From: Streptomyces sp. NBC_01803
GTDB lineage: Bacteria; Actinomycetota; Actinomycetes; Streptomycetales; Streptomycetaceae
DNA: 64,000 nucleotides
Assembly: GCF_035917415.1 (NCBI RefSeq)
Contig: NZ_CP109073.1
Location: 1,364,001-1,428,000, forward strand
Reading direction: 5' to 3'
Shown in pieces: positions 37,957 to 46,003 of the stretch. Within the stretch, counting starts at the first letter, position 1. The number at the start of each line of letters is the position of its first letter. A program made the translations under genes and the position numbers. The notes beneath the pieces are model-generated. The model made no database searches, was not told where the DNA came from, and saw only the letters and a list, made by a program, of their open reading frames with translations.

Positions 37957-38601
37957 GTGACCCTAGCGATCATCATCCTGGCCGTGGCGGTTCTCGGCGT
38001 CGTCGGACTGCTCGTCGCCATGCCGCGGGTCGGCGTCGGCAACGGGCGGCTCCAGCGCCGTTTCGGACCGGAGTACGACCGGACCCTGGCCCAGCACGAC
38101 GGCGACGCCAAGGCGGCGAAGAAGGAGCTGTCCGACCGGCTCCGGCGGCACGGCGGCCTCCGCGAACGCCCGCTGGCGGCCGACGAACGCGAACAGTACG
38201 AAATCAAGTGGACGCGGGTCCAGGAGCGATTCGTGGACTCGCCCAGCGCGGCGGTGATCGAGGCCGACCACCTGCTGACCCGGCTCGTCCACGACCGCGG
38301 CTTCCCCTCCGACTCGCACGACGACCAGGTCGCCGCGCTGTCGGTGCGCCACCCGCGTCTCGTCGACGGATACCGGCGGGTGCACGCCCTGGCCGGCCGG
38401 GGCGCGGCGGGCGGCACGAACACGGAGGAGCTGCGCGAGACCGTGCTGCGGGCCCGCGACCTGTTCCGCGAGCTGCTGACGACCGGTCCCGAACGAAGCG
38501 GCGGGCACTCGGCCGCGTCCGACGGGAACGGGCGCACCCGGCGCCTGCGCGTCCCGGGCGCCCTGCGGCACGCGGGCACCACGACGAAGGGCGGCGTGTG
38601 A
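37957..38601 (+). CDS. Membrane-anchored hypothetical protein, first of a paralogous pair
   Basis: This 214-aa protein has an N-terminal transmembrane helix (LAIIILAVAVLGVVGLLVAM) followed by a cytoplasmic helical region. Around residues 85-105 it has RVQERFVDSPSAAVIEADHL, a motif repeated in the next gene. GTG 37957 follows GAAAGGGGAAG. The stop overlaps the following start (TGATG), so the two are coupled. The function is unknown; the pair is probably a conserved Streptomyces module. Confidence 0.75.
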   Translation: MTLAIIILAVAVLGVVGLLVAMPRVGVGNGRLQRRFGPEYDRTLAQHDGDAKAAKKELSDRLRRHGGLRERPLAADEREQYEIKWTRVQERFVDSPSAAVIEADHLLTRLVHDRGFPSDSHDDQVAALSVRHPRLVDGYRRVHALAGRGAAGGTNTEELRETVLRARDLFRELLTTGPERSGGHSAASDGNGRTRRLRVPGALRHAGTTTKGGV

Positions 38602-39005
38602 TGGCCAAGCAGTTGGAGAAGGTGGAGAAGTACGACACGGTGTCGCCGGCCGCCGGGGACCCGGCCGAGCCGGGGCTCGGGCCGGTCCCGCCCGGCGGGC
38701 TGACGGCGGACGAGGGCATCGGAGACGCCCCCTACGACACCGCGCTCTTCCCGCCGGAGGACGCCGAGCGGCTGCGGGTCGGGCTCCAGAGCGCGGTGGT
38801 CGGCTTCGTGGACAGCCCCGACCGGGCCGTCGCGCAGGCGGACGCGCTGCTGGACGAGGCCATGACCTGCCTCGCCGACCGGCTTGCCGAGAGCCGGGGG
38901 CGGCTGCGCGAGAACTGGCAGGGCGACGGCTCGGTCGGCACCGAGGAGCACCGGACTGTGCTGCTGGAGTACCGGGAGCTGCTGCGGCGGCTGCTCAGCG
39001 TCTGA
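38601..39005 (+). CDS. Hypothetical protein sharing a motif with its upstream neighbour
   Basis: This 134-aa soluble protein begins MAKQLEKVEKYDTVSPAAGD. It contains LQSAVVGFVDSPDRAVAQAD and then ALLDEAMTCLADRLAESRGR. The FVDSPxxAVxxADxLL block is the same as in the membrane-anchored neighbour, suggesting duplication and perhaps hetero-association. It ends in a helix (EYRELLRRLLSV). No catalytic residues are apparent. Confidence 0.75.
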   Translation: MAKQLEKVEKYDTVSPAAGDPAEPGLGPVPPGGLTADEGIGDAPYDTALFPPEDAERLRVGLQSAVVGFVDSPDRAVAQADALLDEAMTCLADRLAESRGRLRENWQGDGSVGTEEHRTVLLEYRELLRRLLSV

Positions 39006-39120
39006 GAGGGAGAGGCGCGACGCGAAAGAGGCGAGAAAGAGAACAAGAGAGAAGAAATAAGGAAGAAGAGCGGGCGAAGCGAGAGGTCAGGCGACGACGA
39101 GACCGGCGTCCACCCGTTCG

Positions 39121-39154
39121 GAACGGCTCCGGGCCACCGTGCCCGGGGCCGTTC
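39121..39154. terminator. 14-bp stem terminator
   Basis: GAACGGCTCCGGGC (39121-39134) pairs with 39141-39154 with one G-T wobble and a 6-nt loop. It lies after the paired hypothetical genes. Between 39006 and 39090 there is also an 80-nt nearly pure purine stretch. Confidence 0.65.
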
Positions 39155-39179
39155 GCGGCGTAGGGGTGACAATGCCGGG

Positions 39180-39815
39180 GTGAACGACACCACCGCCGCC
39201 CCCACCGCCGGCAGGGTCAGCGTGACCACCTGGTCGCTGGAGCAGACCTCGCCCCCCGCCCCCGCGCCGGGGGCCGGAGCCGAGCCCGGGACCGAGCCCG
39301 GGACCGGGACCGGGACCGGGGAGATCCGGACGGTCCGGGCCGAGGTGCCGTGCCCGGAGTTCAGCCGTTTCCTGTATACGGCCGTCGGCGGGGACATCCA
39401 CTGGACGGACCGGCTCGGCTGGGACTACGGACAGTGGCGGGCCTTCCTGGAGCGGCCGGGCGTGGAGACATGGGTGGCGTACGACCGGTGGACGCCCGCG
39501 GGCTTCATCGAGTTGGACCCGCAGGACGGCGGCGCCGTAGAGATCAGTTACTTCGGTTTGCTCCCCGCGTTCCGCGGCCGGGGTGTCGGCGGCCCGCTGC
39601 TGTCGTTCGGCACCGCTCGGGCCTGGGACCTGGCGGAACGCTGGCCCGGCCGGGAGCCGACCCGGCGGGTGTGGGTGCACACGTGCAGCAAGGACGGACC
39701 GTTCGCGTTGGAGAACTACCGGCGGCGCGGTTTTCGGGTGTTCGCGACCACCGTGCGGGACGAGCCGGTGACGGCCACTCCCGGGCCGTGGCCGGGGGCC
39801 CGCGGCCCAGTGTGA
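39180..39815 (+). CDS. GNAT-family N-acetyltransferase
   Basis: This 211-aa protein has a low-complexity N-terminal part (a GTEPGTGTGTG run encoded by repeated GGGACC units near 39290-39318) and a GNAT core: VAYDRWTPAGFIELDPQDGG, then EISYFGLLPAFRGRGVGGPL for acetyl-CoA binding and FALENYRRRGFRVFATTV near the end. The acceptor substrate is unknown. GTG 39180 stands 6 nt after GACAAT (39168-39173), consistent with a leaderless mRNA. Confidence 0.8.
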   Translation: MNDTTAAPTAGRVSVTTWSLEQTSPPAPAPGAGAEPGTEPGTGTGTGEIRTVRAEVPCPEFSRFLYTAVGGDIHWTDRLGWDYGQWRAFLERPGVETWVAYDRWTPAGFIELDPQDGGAVEISYFGLLPAFRGRGVGGPLLSFGTARAWDLAERWPGREPTRRVWVHTCSKDGPFALENYRRRGFRVFATTVRDEPVTATPGPWPGARGPV

Positions 39816-39852
39816 CGGGGATCTCACACGTCTCACACACCGAGACAGCTTT

Positions 39853-39901
39853 GTCCACATCGTGAACAACGGTGGACTCGCGCGTCACCGCGTGCCACGC
39901 T
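39853..39901 (+). promoter_or_regulatory. Promoter of the sulfate-assimilation operon
   Basis: TGGACT (39873-39878) and CACGCT (39896-39901) are 17 bp apart and end 6 nt before the leader-peptide ATG, so the message would start at that codon. The inverted repeat GTCCAC (39853-39858) / GTGGAC (39872-39877) overlaps the -35 and is a candidate operator. Confidence 0.55.
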
Positions 39902-39907
39902 CTCGTC

Positions 39908-39991
39908 ATGCAGCGAGCTGGAATCGCCCTGGTGAGTCGGCGCGACGTCGACTTCGGTCGAACGTCCAGCGCCATCTGTCCGGCGCGCTGA
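39908..39991 (+). CDS. Leader peptide of the sulfate-assimilation operon (27 aa, Cys at position 24)
   Basis: This short ORF reads MQRAGIALV and then SRRDVDFGRTSSAIC, followed by PAR and TGA. One Cys codon (TGT 39977-39979) sits three codons before the last sense codon. The segment aligns with two other peptides in this window as [SA]RxxVDxxRxxSA[IL]C, each in front of sulfur genes. From memory, very similar short ORFs are annotated as putative leader peptides in Streptomyces. Cys-codon leader peptides control sulfur operons by attenuation in mycobacteria. The likely role is sensing Cys-tRNA supply, with slow decoding changing downstream RNA folding. There is no ribosome binding site; initiation is probably leaderless. 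Confidence 0.85.
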   Translation: MQRAGIALVSRRDVDFGRTSSAICPAR

Positions 39992-40027
39992 GAGCCGCAG
40001 GCCGCCGATCCCTCACGTCCCCTGTTT

Positions 40028-40054
40028 CATGTGCGCGGCGCACGCCCGCACATG
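40028..40054 (+). promoter_or_regulatory. Hairpin in the sulfite-reductase leader
   Basis: CATGTGCG (40028-40035) and CGCACATG (40047-40054) form a perfect 8-bp stem with an 11-nt loop, 36 nt after the leader-peptide stop and 90 nt before the sulfite reductase start. It is a candidate attenuator element, although no T-tract follows. Confidence 0.5.
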
Positions 40055-40144
40055 ATCCCGCTTGACTCCGTCCCCGAAGCCCGCAGTGCCGCGGCCGGCC
40101 CCGGGCCGGAGCCGCCCCTGCTGCCCGCAGAAAGATCTGTGACG

Positions 40145-41836
40145 ATGTCCGACTCCGCCAAGAAGCCCGCTCCGACCCGCCGCAAGGCCGGCCGCCACCG
40201 CGGCGAAGGCCAGTGGTCGGCCGGACACTTCACCCCGCTCAACGGCAACGAGCAGGTCAAGAAGGACGACGACGGCCTCAACGTCCGCACCCGGATCGAG
40301 ACGATCTACGCGCACCGGGGCTTCGACGCCATCGACGGCGGCGACCTGCGCGGCCGGATGCGCTGGTGGGGGCTCTACACCCAGCGCAAGCCGGGGATCG
40401 ACGGCGGCAAGACGGCGATCCTGGAGCCCGAGGAGCTGGACGACGAGTTCTTCATGCTCCGGGTCCGCGTCGACGGCGGTCAGCTCACCACGGAGCAGCT
40501 TCGTGTGATCGGCGAGATCTCCCAGGAGTTCGCGCGCGGCACCGCCGACATCACCGACCGGCAGAACGTGCAGTACCACTGGATCCGCATCGAGGACATG
40601 CCGGAGATCTGGCGGCGCCTGGAGGGTGTGGGCCTGTCCACCACCGAGGCGTGCGGCGACACCCCGCGCGTCATCCTCGGCTCGCCGGTCGCGGGCATCG
40701 CCGAGGACGAGATCATCGACGGCACCCCGGCCATCGAGGCGATCTACCGCCGCGTGGTGGGGAACAAGGCGTATTCCAACCTCCCCCGCAAATTCAAGAC
40801 GGCCGTCTCGGGATCGCCGCTGCTGGACGTGGCGCACGAGATCAACGACGTCGCGTTCGTCGGCGTGGACCACCCCCAGTACGGCCCCGGCTTCGACGTC
40901 TGGGTCGGCGGCGGCCTGTCCACCAACCCGAAGATCGGCGTCCGGCTCGGCGCCTGGGTCCCGCTGGACGAGGTGGCCGACGTCCATGAGGGCATCGTCT
41001 CGCTCTTCCGCGACTACGGGTACCGGCGGCTGCGCACCCGCGCCAGGATCAAGTTCCTGGTCGCGGACTGGGGCGCGGAGAAGTTCCGCCAGGTGCTGGA
41101 GGACGAGTATCTGCTGCGCAAGATGGCCGACGGCCCGGCGCCCGAGCAGCCCGTCCACCACTGGCGCGACCACGTGGGCGCGCACCGGCAGAAGGACGGC
41201 CGCTTCTACGTCGGCTTCGCCCCGCGCGTCGGCCGCGTGGACGGCACCACCCTGACCAAGATCGCGGACCTGGCCGAGGCCCACGGCTCGGGCCGGGTGC
41301 GCACCACCGTCCAACAGAAGATGATCATCCTGGACGTGCCGGAGGAGCAGGTCACCCGCCTCACCGAGGGGCTGGCGGCGCTGGACCTCACGGTGACGCC
41401 CTCGGCGTTCCGGCGCGGCACGATGGCCTGCACCGGTATCGAGTTCTGCAAGCTCGCCATCGTCGAGACGAAGGGCCGTGGCGCCTGGCTCATCGAGGAG
41501 ATGGAGCGCCGCCTCCCCGGCTTCGACGAGCCGGTCACCATCAACATCAACGGCTGCCCCAACTCCTGTGCCCGTATCCAGGTCGCGGACATCGGTCTCA
41601 AGGGCCAGCTCGTCACCGACGAGAACGGCGACCAGGTGGAGGGCTTCCAGGTCCACCTCGGCGGCTCCCTCGGCCTGGAGCCCGCCTTCGGCCGCAAGGT
41701 CCGCGGCCTGAAGGTCACCGCGGCGGGCCTCGCCGACTACGTCGAACGAGTGCTCCGCGCCTTTCAGGAACAACGAGCGGACGGCGAGCGCTTCGCTCAG
41801 TGGGCCGCGCGTGCCGACGAAGGGTCTCTGTCATGA
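40145..41836 (+). CDS. sir: Ferredoxin-dependent sulfite (nitrite/sulfite) reductase
   Basis: This siroheme enzyme reduces sulfite to sulfide, and the location says sulfite rather than nitrite. The 563-aa protein has WSAGHFTPLNGNEQVKKDDD at the N-terminus, the ferredoxin-like half domains with TTEQLRVIGEISQEFARGTA and DITDRQNVQYHWIRIED, and the cluster ligands Cys429/Cys435 (ACTGIEFCKLAIVETK) and Cys471/Cys475 (NGCPNSC). ATG 40145 is used; GTG 40139 two codons earlier is possible. It is the first structural gene of the assimilation operon, and its stop overlaps the next gene (ATGA). Confidence 0.94.
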   Translation: MSDSAKKPAPTRRKAGRHRGEGQWSAGHFTPLNGNEQVKKDDDGLNVRTRIETIYAHRGFDAIDGGDLRGRMRWWGLYTQRKPGIDGGKTAILEPEELDDEFFMLRVRVDGGQLTTEQLRVIGEISQEFARGTADITDRQNVQYHWIRIEDMPEIWRRLEGVGLSTTEACGDTPRVILGSPVAGIAEDEIIDGTPAIEAIYRRVVGNKAYSNLPRKFKTAVSGSPLLDVAHEINDVAFVGVDHPQYGPGFDVWVGGGLSTNPKIGVRLGAWVPLDEVADVHEGIVSLFRDYGYRRLRTRARIKFLVADWGAEKFRQVLEDEYLLRKMADGPAPEQPVHHWRDHVGAHRQKDGRFYVGFAPRVGRVDGTTLTKIADLAEAHGSGRVRTTVQQKMIILDVPEEQVTRLTEGLAALDLTVTPSAFRRGTMACTGIEFCKLAIVETKGRGAWLIEEMERRLPGFDEPVTININGCPNSCARIQVADIGLKGQLVTDENGDQVEGFQVHLGGSLGLEPAFGRKVRGLKVTAAGLADYVERVLRAFQEQRADGERFAQWAARADEGSLS

Positions 41837-42033
41837 GTGATGTCATGAGTGAACGGGCCGCCCCGTTCTACTGCCCGTACTGCGGGGACGAGGACCTCCG
41901 TCCGAACGAGGAGGGCCACGGCGCCTGGGAGTGCGCGGCCTGCAACCGCGCCTTCCGGCTGTCGTTCCTCGGCCTCCTCGCCAAGGGGCTCGCGCGCCCC
42001 GTCGCCGCCGACGGCGACGACGACGCCCGCTGA
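41833..42033 (+). CDS. Small zinc-ribbon protein of the sulfate operon
   Basis: This 66-aa protein has two CxxC pairs, FYCPYCGDEDLRPN and WECAACNRAFRLSFLG, forming one zinc ribbon, then an acidic tail. It is translationally coupled to sulfite reductase; a second ATG lies at 41845. Similar small proteins sit at this place in other Streptomyces sulfate operons. The role is unknown, perhaps in metal delivery or enzyme assembly. Confidence 0.82.
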   Translation: MSDVMSERAAPFYCPYCGDEDLRPNEEGHGAWECAACNRAFRLSFLGLLAKGLARPVAADGDDDAR

Positions 42034-42058
42034 ACACGCTTGAAAGAAAAGGGGCATC

Positions 42059-42775
42059 ATGACCACCGCCACCACCAGGGAGTCCCATAGAGCCCAGGAG
42101 CTGCGCGCTCTCGCCGAGCGGGCGGGCCGCGAGCTGGAGGACGCCCCGGCCCTCGACATCCTGAGCTGGGCCGCGGAGACGTTCGGCTCCCGGCTGTGCG
42201 TCACCTCCTCCATGGAGGACGCCGTCGTGGCCCACCTCGCGTCCCGCGCGCTGCCGGGCGTGGACGTGCTCTTCCTGGACACCGGCTATCACTTCGTGGA
42301 GACCATCGGCACCCGCGACGCCGTCGCGGCCGTGATGGATGTGAACGTCATCACCCTCACCCCGAAGCTCACCGTGGCCGAGCAGGACGCCCGGTACGGC
42401 CCCCGCCTGCACGACCGCGACCCGGACCGGTGCTGCGCCATGCGCAAGGTCCAGGTGCTGGAGGCCGGACTGGCCCCGTACGACGCCTGGGCGACGGGAC
42501 TTCGGCGTGACGAGTCCTACACACGTGCGAATACTCCGGTCGTCGGGTGGGACGCCGGGCGGGAAAAGGTGAAGATTTCCCCCATTGCACGCTGGACACA
42601 GGCCGATGTGGAAACCTACGTGGCGGAGCACGGGGTGCTCACCAACCCGCTCCTCCAGGACGGTTACGCCTCCATAGGGTGCGCCCCCTGCACGCGGCGC
42701 ATAGCCGAGGGCGAGGACGCACGGGCCGGACGCTGGGCCGGCCTCGGCAAGACCGAGTGCGGACTGCACGTCTGA
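42059..42775 (+). CDS. cysH: Phosphoadenylyl-/adenylyl-sulfate reductase
   Basis: This enzyme reduces activated sulfate to sulfite. The 238-aa protein has the PP-loop-type SSMEDAVVAHL, LFLDTGYHFVET, the specificity region PYDAWATGLRRDES, and the C-terminal catalytic Cys234 in KTECGLH. It also has Cys125-Cys126 and Cys208/Cys211 (RCCAMRK, GCAPC), the 4Fe-4S ligands of APS-type reductases. Because a separate APS kinase follows, the true substrate (APS or PAPS) is uncertain. RBS AAAAGG precedes ATG 42059. Confidence 0.93.
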   Translation: MTTATTRESHRAQELRALAERAGRELEDAPALDILSWAAETFGSRLCVTSSMEDAVVAHLASRALPGVDVLFLDTGYHFVETIGTRDAVAAVMDVNVITLTPKLTVAEQDARYGPRLHDRDPDRCCAMRKVQVLEAGLAPYDAWATGLRRDESYTRANTPVVGWDAGREKVKISPIARWTQADVETYVAEHGVLTNPLLQDGYASIGCAPCTRRIAEGEDARAGRWAGLGKTECGLHV

Positions 42776-42845
42776 GAACCACGATGGACGACGCGCGCGT
42801 ACACGCACACCACACGACACCACACCACGAGGGAGCGAGCGGGAG

Positions 42846-43391
42846 ATGAGCGAGAACAGGCAGGGTGCCACCATCTGGCTCACCGGTCTGCCCAGCGCGG
42901 GCAAGACCACCATCGCCCGCGCGCTGGCCGACCGGCTGACGGCCGAGGGCCACCGGGTCGAGGTGCTGGACGGGGACGAGATCAGGGAGTTCCTCTCCGC
43001 CGGCCTCGGCTTCTCCCGCGAGGACCGCCACGTCAACGTCCAGCGCATCGGTTTCGTCGCCGGGCTCCTCGCCTCCCACGGCGTGAAGGTGCTGGTCCCG
43101 GTCATCGCTCCCTACGCGGACAGCCGCGAGGCGGTCCGCAAGCGCCACCAGGCGGCGGGCACCGGATATGTCGAGGTGCACGTGGCCACGCCCGTCGAGG
43201 TGTGCTCGGTCCGCGATGTGAAGGGCCTGTACGCCCGTCAGGCCGCTGGCGAGCTCTCCGGGCTGACCGGGGTCGACGATCCGTACGAGGTGCCGGTCGA
43301 CCCGGATCTGCGGATCGCCGCCCATGAGCAGACCGTCGAGGAGTCAGCGGTCGCGCTGTACGCCCTGCTGGGCGACCGGGGACTCCTGTGA
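42846..43391 (+). CDS. cysC: Adenylyl-sulfate kinase
   Basis: This enzyme phosphorylates APS to PAPS. The 181-aa protein has the P-loop GLPSAGKTT near the N-terminus, then LDGDEIREFLSAGLGFSRED, QRIGFVAGLLASHGVKVLVP, the lid EVHVATPVEVCSVRDVKGLY and LSGLTGVDDPYEVP. Its stop overlaps a GTG open frame leading to cysD. It stands alone rather than fused to CysN. Confidence 0.94.
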   Translation: MSENRQGATIWLTGLPSAGKTTIARALADRLTAEGHRVEVLDGDEIREFLSAGLGFSREDRHVNVQRIGFVAGLLASHGVKVLVPVIAPYADSREAVRKRHQAAGTGYVEVHVATPVEVCSVRDVKGLYARQAAGELSGLTGVDDPYEVPVDPDLRIAAHEQTVEESAVALYALLGDRGLL

Positions 43392-43531
43392 GCACCGTGC
43401 GAGAAGCCGAGAAGACACCGGCGAGCGACATGACACCGGCGAGCGGCGCCCATCCCGGCCGCCGGGCTCCTGATGATCCGCCTCCCCGGCCTTCGCCGGG
43501 CGGGCGGAGAAGCGAGCGAAAGGAAAGCCTC

Positions 43532-44470
43532 ATGACCGTCACCGTGCGCAGGTCGGGCGGAAACGCCGACAGCGCTTACGCCCTGTCGCATCTGGACGTG
43601 CTGGAATCCGAGGCCGTGCACATCTTCCGTGAGGTGGCCGGCGAGTTCGAGCGCCCCGTGATCCTCTTCTCGGGCGGCAAGGACTCCATCGTCATGCTCC
43701 ACCTGGCGCTGAAGGCGTTCGCCCCCGCGCCGCTGCCGTTCTCGCTGCTGCACGTCGACACCGGGCACAACTTCCCCGAGGTGATCGCCTACCGGGACCG
43801 CGTCGTCGCCCAGCAGGGGCTGCGCCTGCACGTCGCGTCCGTTCAGGAGTTCATCGACCGCGGCCAGCTCCGCGAGCGCCCGGACGGCACCCGCAACCCG
43901 CTCCAGACCGTGCCGCTGCTCGACGCCATCGACAAGAACCGCTTCGACGCCGTCTTCGGCGGCGGCCGGCGCGACGAGGAGAAGGCCCGCGCCAAGGAGC
44001 GGGTGTTCTCGCTGCGCGACGAGTTCGGCGGCTGGGACCCGCGCCGCCAGCGCCCCGAGCTGTGGCAGCTCTACAACGGGCGGCACGCGCCCGGCGAGCA
44101 CGTCCGGGTCTTCCCGCTGTCCAACTGGACCGAGCTGGACGTCTGGCAGTACATCGCCCGGGAGAAGATCGAGATCCCGGAGATCTACTACGCCCACGAG
44201 CGCGAGGTCTTCCGCCGCGACGGCATGTGGCTGGCCCCCGGTGAGTGGGGCGGCCCCAAGGACGGCGAGACCGTCAAGGCGCGCCTGATCCGTTACCGGA
44301 CCGTCGGGGACATGTCCTGCACCGGCGCCGTGGACTCCGACGCCGAGACGATCGAGCAGATCATCGCCGAGATCACCGCCTCCCGGCTGACCGAGCGCGG
44401 CGCGACCCGGGCCGACGACAAGCTGTCCGAGGCCGCCATGGAAGACCGCAAGCGCGAGGGGTACTTCTGA
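43532..44470 (+). CDS. cysD: Sulfate adenylyltransferase subunit 2
   Basis: The 312-aa catalytic subunit makes APS from ATP and sulfate with CysN. The PP-loop SGGKDS is at residues 47-52 (RPVILFSGGKDSIVMLHLAL), followed by LLHVDTGHNFPEVIAYRD, AVFGGGRRDEEKARAKER and the C-terminal DRKREGYF. ATG 43532 follows AAAGGAAAG; the longer GTG frame from 43388 has poor codon bias and contains a direct repeat of GACACCGGCGAGCG. The 140-bp gap after cysC also holds a CCCGGC/GCCGGG hairpin (43485-43500). The stop overlaps cysN (TGATG). Confidence 0.95.
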   Translation: MTVTVRRSGGNADSAYALSHLDVLESEAVHIFREVAGEFERPVILFSGGKDSIVMLHLALKAFAPAPLPFSLLHVDTGHNFPEVIAYRDRVVAQQGLRLHVASVQEFIDRGQLRERPDGTRNPLQTVPLLDAIDKNRFDAVFGGGRRDEEKARAKERVFSLRDEFGGWDPRRQRPELWQLYNGRHAPGEHVRVFPLSNWTELDVWQYIAREKIEIPEIYYAHEREVFRRDGMWLAPGEWGGPKDGETVKARLIRYRTVGDMSCTGAVDSDAETIEQIIAEITASRLTERGATRADDKLSEAAMEDRKREGYF

Positions 44471-45825
44471 TGACGACCTCCCTCGACACGACCGGGACCG
44501 GCTCACCTGCCGACGCCGTCAACCCCGCGCTGCTGCGCTTCGCCACCGCCGGCTCCGTCGACGACGGCAAGTCCACGCTCGTCGGACGACTGCTGCACGA
44601 CTCCAAGTCGGTGCTGACCGACCAGCTGGAGGCCGTCGAGCTGGCCTCGCGCAACCGCGGCCAGGAGGCCGTGGACCTGGCGCTGCTCACCGACGGCCTG
44701 CGCGCCGAGCGCGAGCAGGGCATCACCATCGATGTCGCCTACCGGTACTTCGCGACGCCCCGCCGCCGGTTCATTCTGGCCGACACTCCCGGGCACGTGC
44801 AGTACACGCGGAACATGGTGACCGGCGCCTCCACCGCCGAGCTGGCCATCATCCTGGTCGACGCGCGCAACGGCGTGGTCGAGCAGACCCGCCGCCACGC
44901 CGCCGTGGCCGCGCTGCTGCGCGTGCCGCACGTGGTGCTCGCGGTCAACAAGATGGACCTGGTCGACTACGCCGAGGACGCCTTCGCCCGGATCGCCGGG
45001 GAGTTCACCGCGTACGCGGCCTCCCTCGGCATCCCGGACATCACCGCGATCCCGATCTCGGCGCTGGCCGGCGACAACGTGGTGACCGCCTCGGCCGCCA
45101 TGGACTGGTACGGCGGCCCGACCGTGCTGGAGCACCTGGAGACCGTCCCCGTCACGCACGACCCGACCGCGGACCCCGCCCGGTTCCCGGTCCAGTACGT
45201 GATCCGTCCGCAGACCGCCGAGCACCCCGACTTCCGCGGCTACGCCGGGCAGATCGCCTCCGGCGTGCTGCGCGTGGGGCAGCGCGTGGTCGTCCAGCCC
45301 TCGGGCCGGACCAGCGTGATCGAGCGGATCGACGCTCTGGGCCAGTCCGTCGACGCGGCCTGGGCTCCGCAGTCGGTCACCCTCACCCTCACCGATGACC
45401 TGGACATCTCGCGCGGCGACCTGATCGCGCCCGCCGACAGCACGGCGACCCCGTCCCAGGACATCACCGCCACCGTCTGCCACCTGCACGACCGGCCGCT
45501 GGCCCCGGGTGCCCGGGTCCTGTTGAAGCACGCCACCCGCACGGTCAAGGCCATCGTCAAGGAGATCCCGTCCCGGCTCACGCTGGACGACCTCTCCCAG
45601 CACGCCGAGCCGGGCGAGCTGCTGCCCAACGAGATCGGCCGCGTGGTGATCCGCACCTCGGAGCCGCTGGCGATGGACGCCTACGCGGACTCCCGCGCCA
45701 CCGGATCGTTCCTGCTGATCGACCCGGCCGACGGCGCGACCCTCACGGCAGGCATGGCCGGCGACGCCTTCGGAGGCGCCGCCGCACCGGCACCCGACGA
45801 CGAAACGGATGGGTGGGACTTCTGA
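44470..45825 (+). CDS. cysN: Sulfate adenylyltransferase subunit 1 (GTPase)
   Basis: The 451-aa regulatory GTPase couples GTP hydrolysis to APS synthesis. It has the P-loop AGSVDDGKST (about 28-36), REQGITIDVAYRYF, the DTPGH switch (FILADTPGHVQYTRN) and NKMDLVDY, then two EF-Tu-like beta-barrel domains. There is no CysC fusion. It is the last assimilation gene before the transporter genes; a short coupled ORF and a hairpin follow directly. Confidence 0.95.
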   Translation: MTTSLDTTGTGSPADAVNPALLRFATAGSVDDGKSTLVGRLLHDSKSVLTDQLEAVELASRNRGQEAVDLALLTDGLRAEREQGITIDVAYRYFATPRRRFILADTPGHVQYTRNMVTGASTAELAIILVDARNGVVEQTRRHAAVAALLRVPHVVLAVNKMDLVDYAEDAFARIAGEFTAYAASLGIPDITAIPISALAGDNVVTASAAMDWYGGPTVLEHLETVPVTHDPTADPARFPVQYVIRPQTAEHPDFRGYAGQIASGVLRVGQRVVVQPSGRTSVIERIDALGQSVDAAWAPQSVTLTLTDDLDISRGDLIAPADSTATPSQDITATVCHLHDRPLAPGARVLLKHATRTVKAIVKEIPSRLTLDDLSQHAEPGELLPNEIGRVVIRTSEPLAMDAYADSRATGSFLLIDPADGATLTAGMAGDAFGGAAAPAPDDETDGWDF

Positions 45826-45827
45826 TC

Positions 45828-45929
45828 ATGACGGAAGACGTCTTCTCGACGTTCGCCAAGGAAGGCGGACGGATAGGCAGCGGTGCCCTCGGCAGTGGCG
45901 AGGGCGGCATGGGGCCCTGTGCGCGCTGA
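45828..45929 (+). CDS. Short ORF between cysN and the ABC transporter, possible second-type leader peptide
   Basis: An ATG two bases after the cysN stop opens a 33-codon ORF, starting MTEDVFSTFAKEGG and ending GGMGPCAR. Its single Cys codon (TGT 45918-45920) and its stop fall in or at the edge of the 5' arm of the hairpin at 45919-45944, the layout expected of a cysteine-responsive attenuator. It lacks the motif of the other three leaders and has no ribosome binding site, so it would depend on coupling to cysN. Chance is a real possibility. Confidence 0.4.
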   Translation: MTEDVFSTFAKEGGRIGSGALGSGEGGMGPCAR

Positions 45930-45944
45930 CCCGACAGCGCGCAC
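45919..45944 (+). terminator. Perfect 10-bp hairpin between cysN and the transporter genes
   Basis: GTGCGCGCTG (45919-45928) pairs with CAGCGCGCAC (45935-45944) over a 6-nt loop. It may end or attenuate the cys operon message before the transporter. A TTTTTT run occurs at 45979-45984, well downstream, and is probably unrelated. Confidence 0.65.
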
Positions 45945-46003
45945 GTAGCACATCCCCCTGCCCGCACCGACACCGCCGTTTTTTCGAGAGGAACGCATCC
46001 ATC

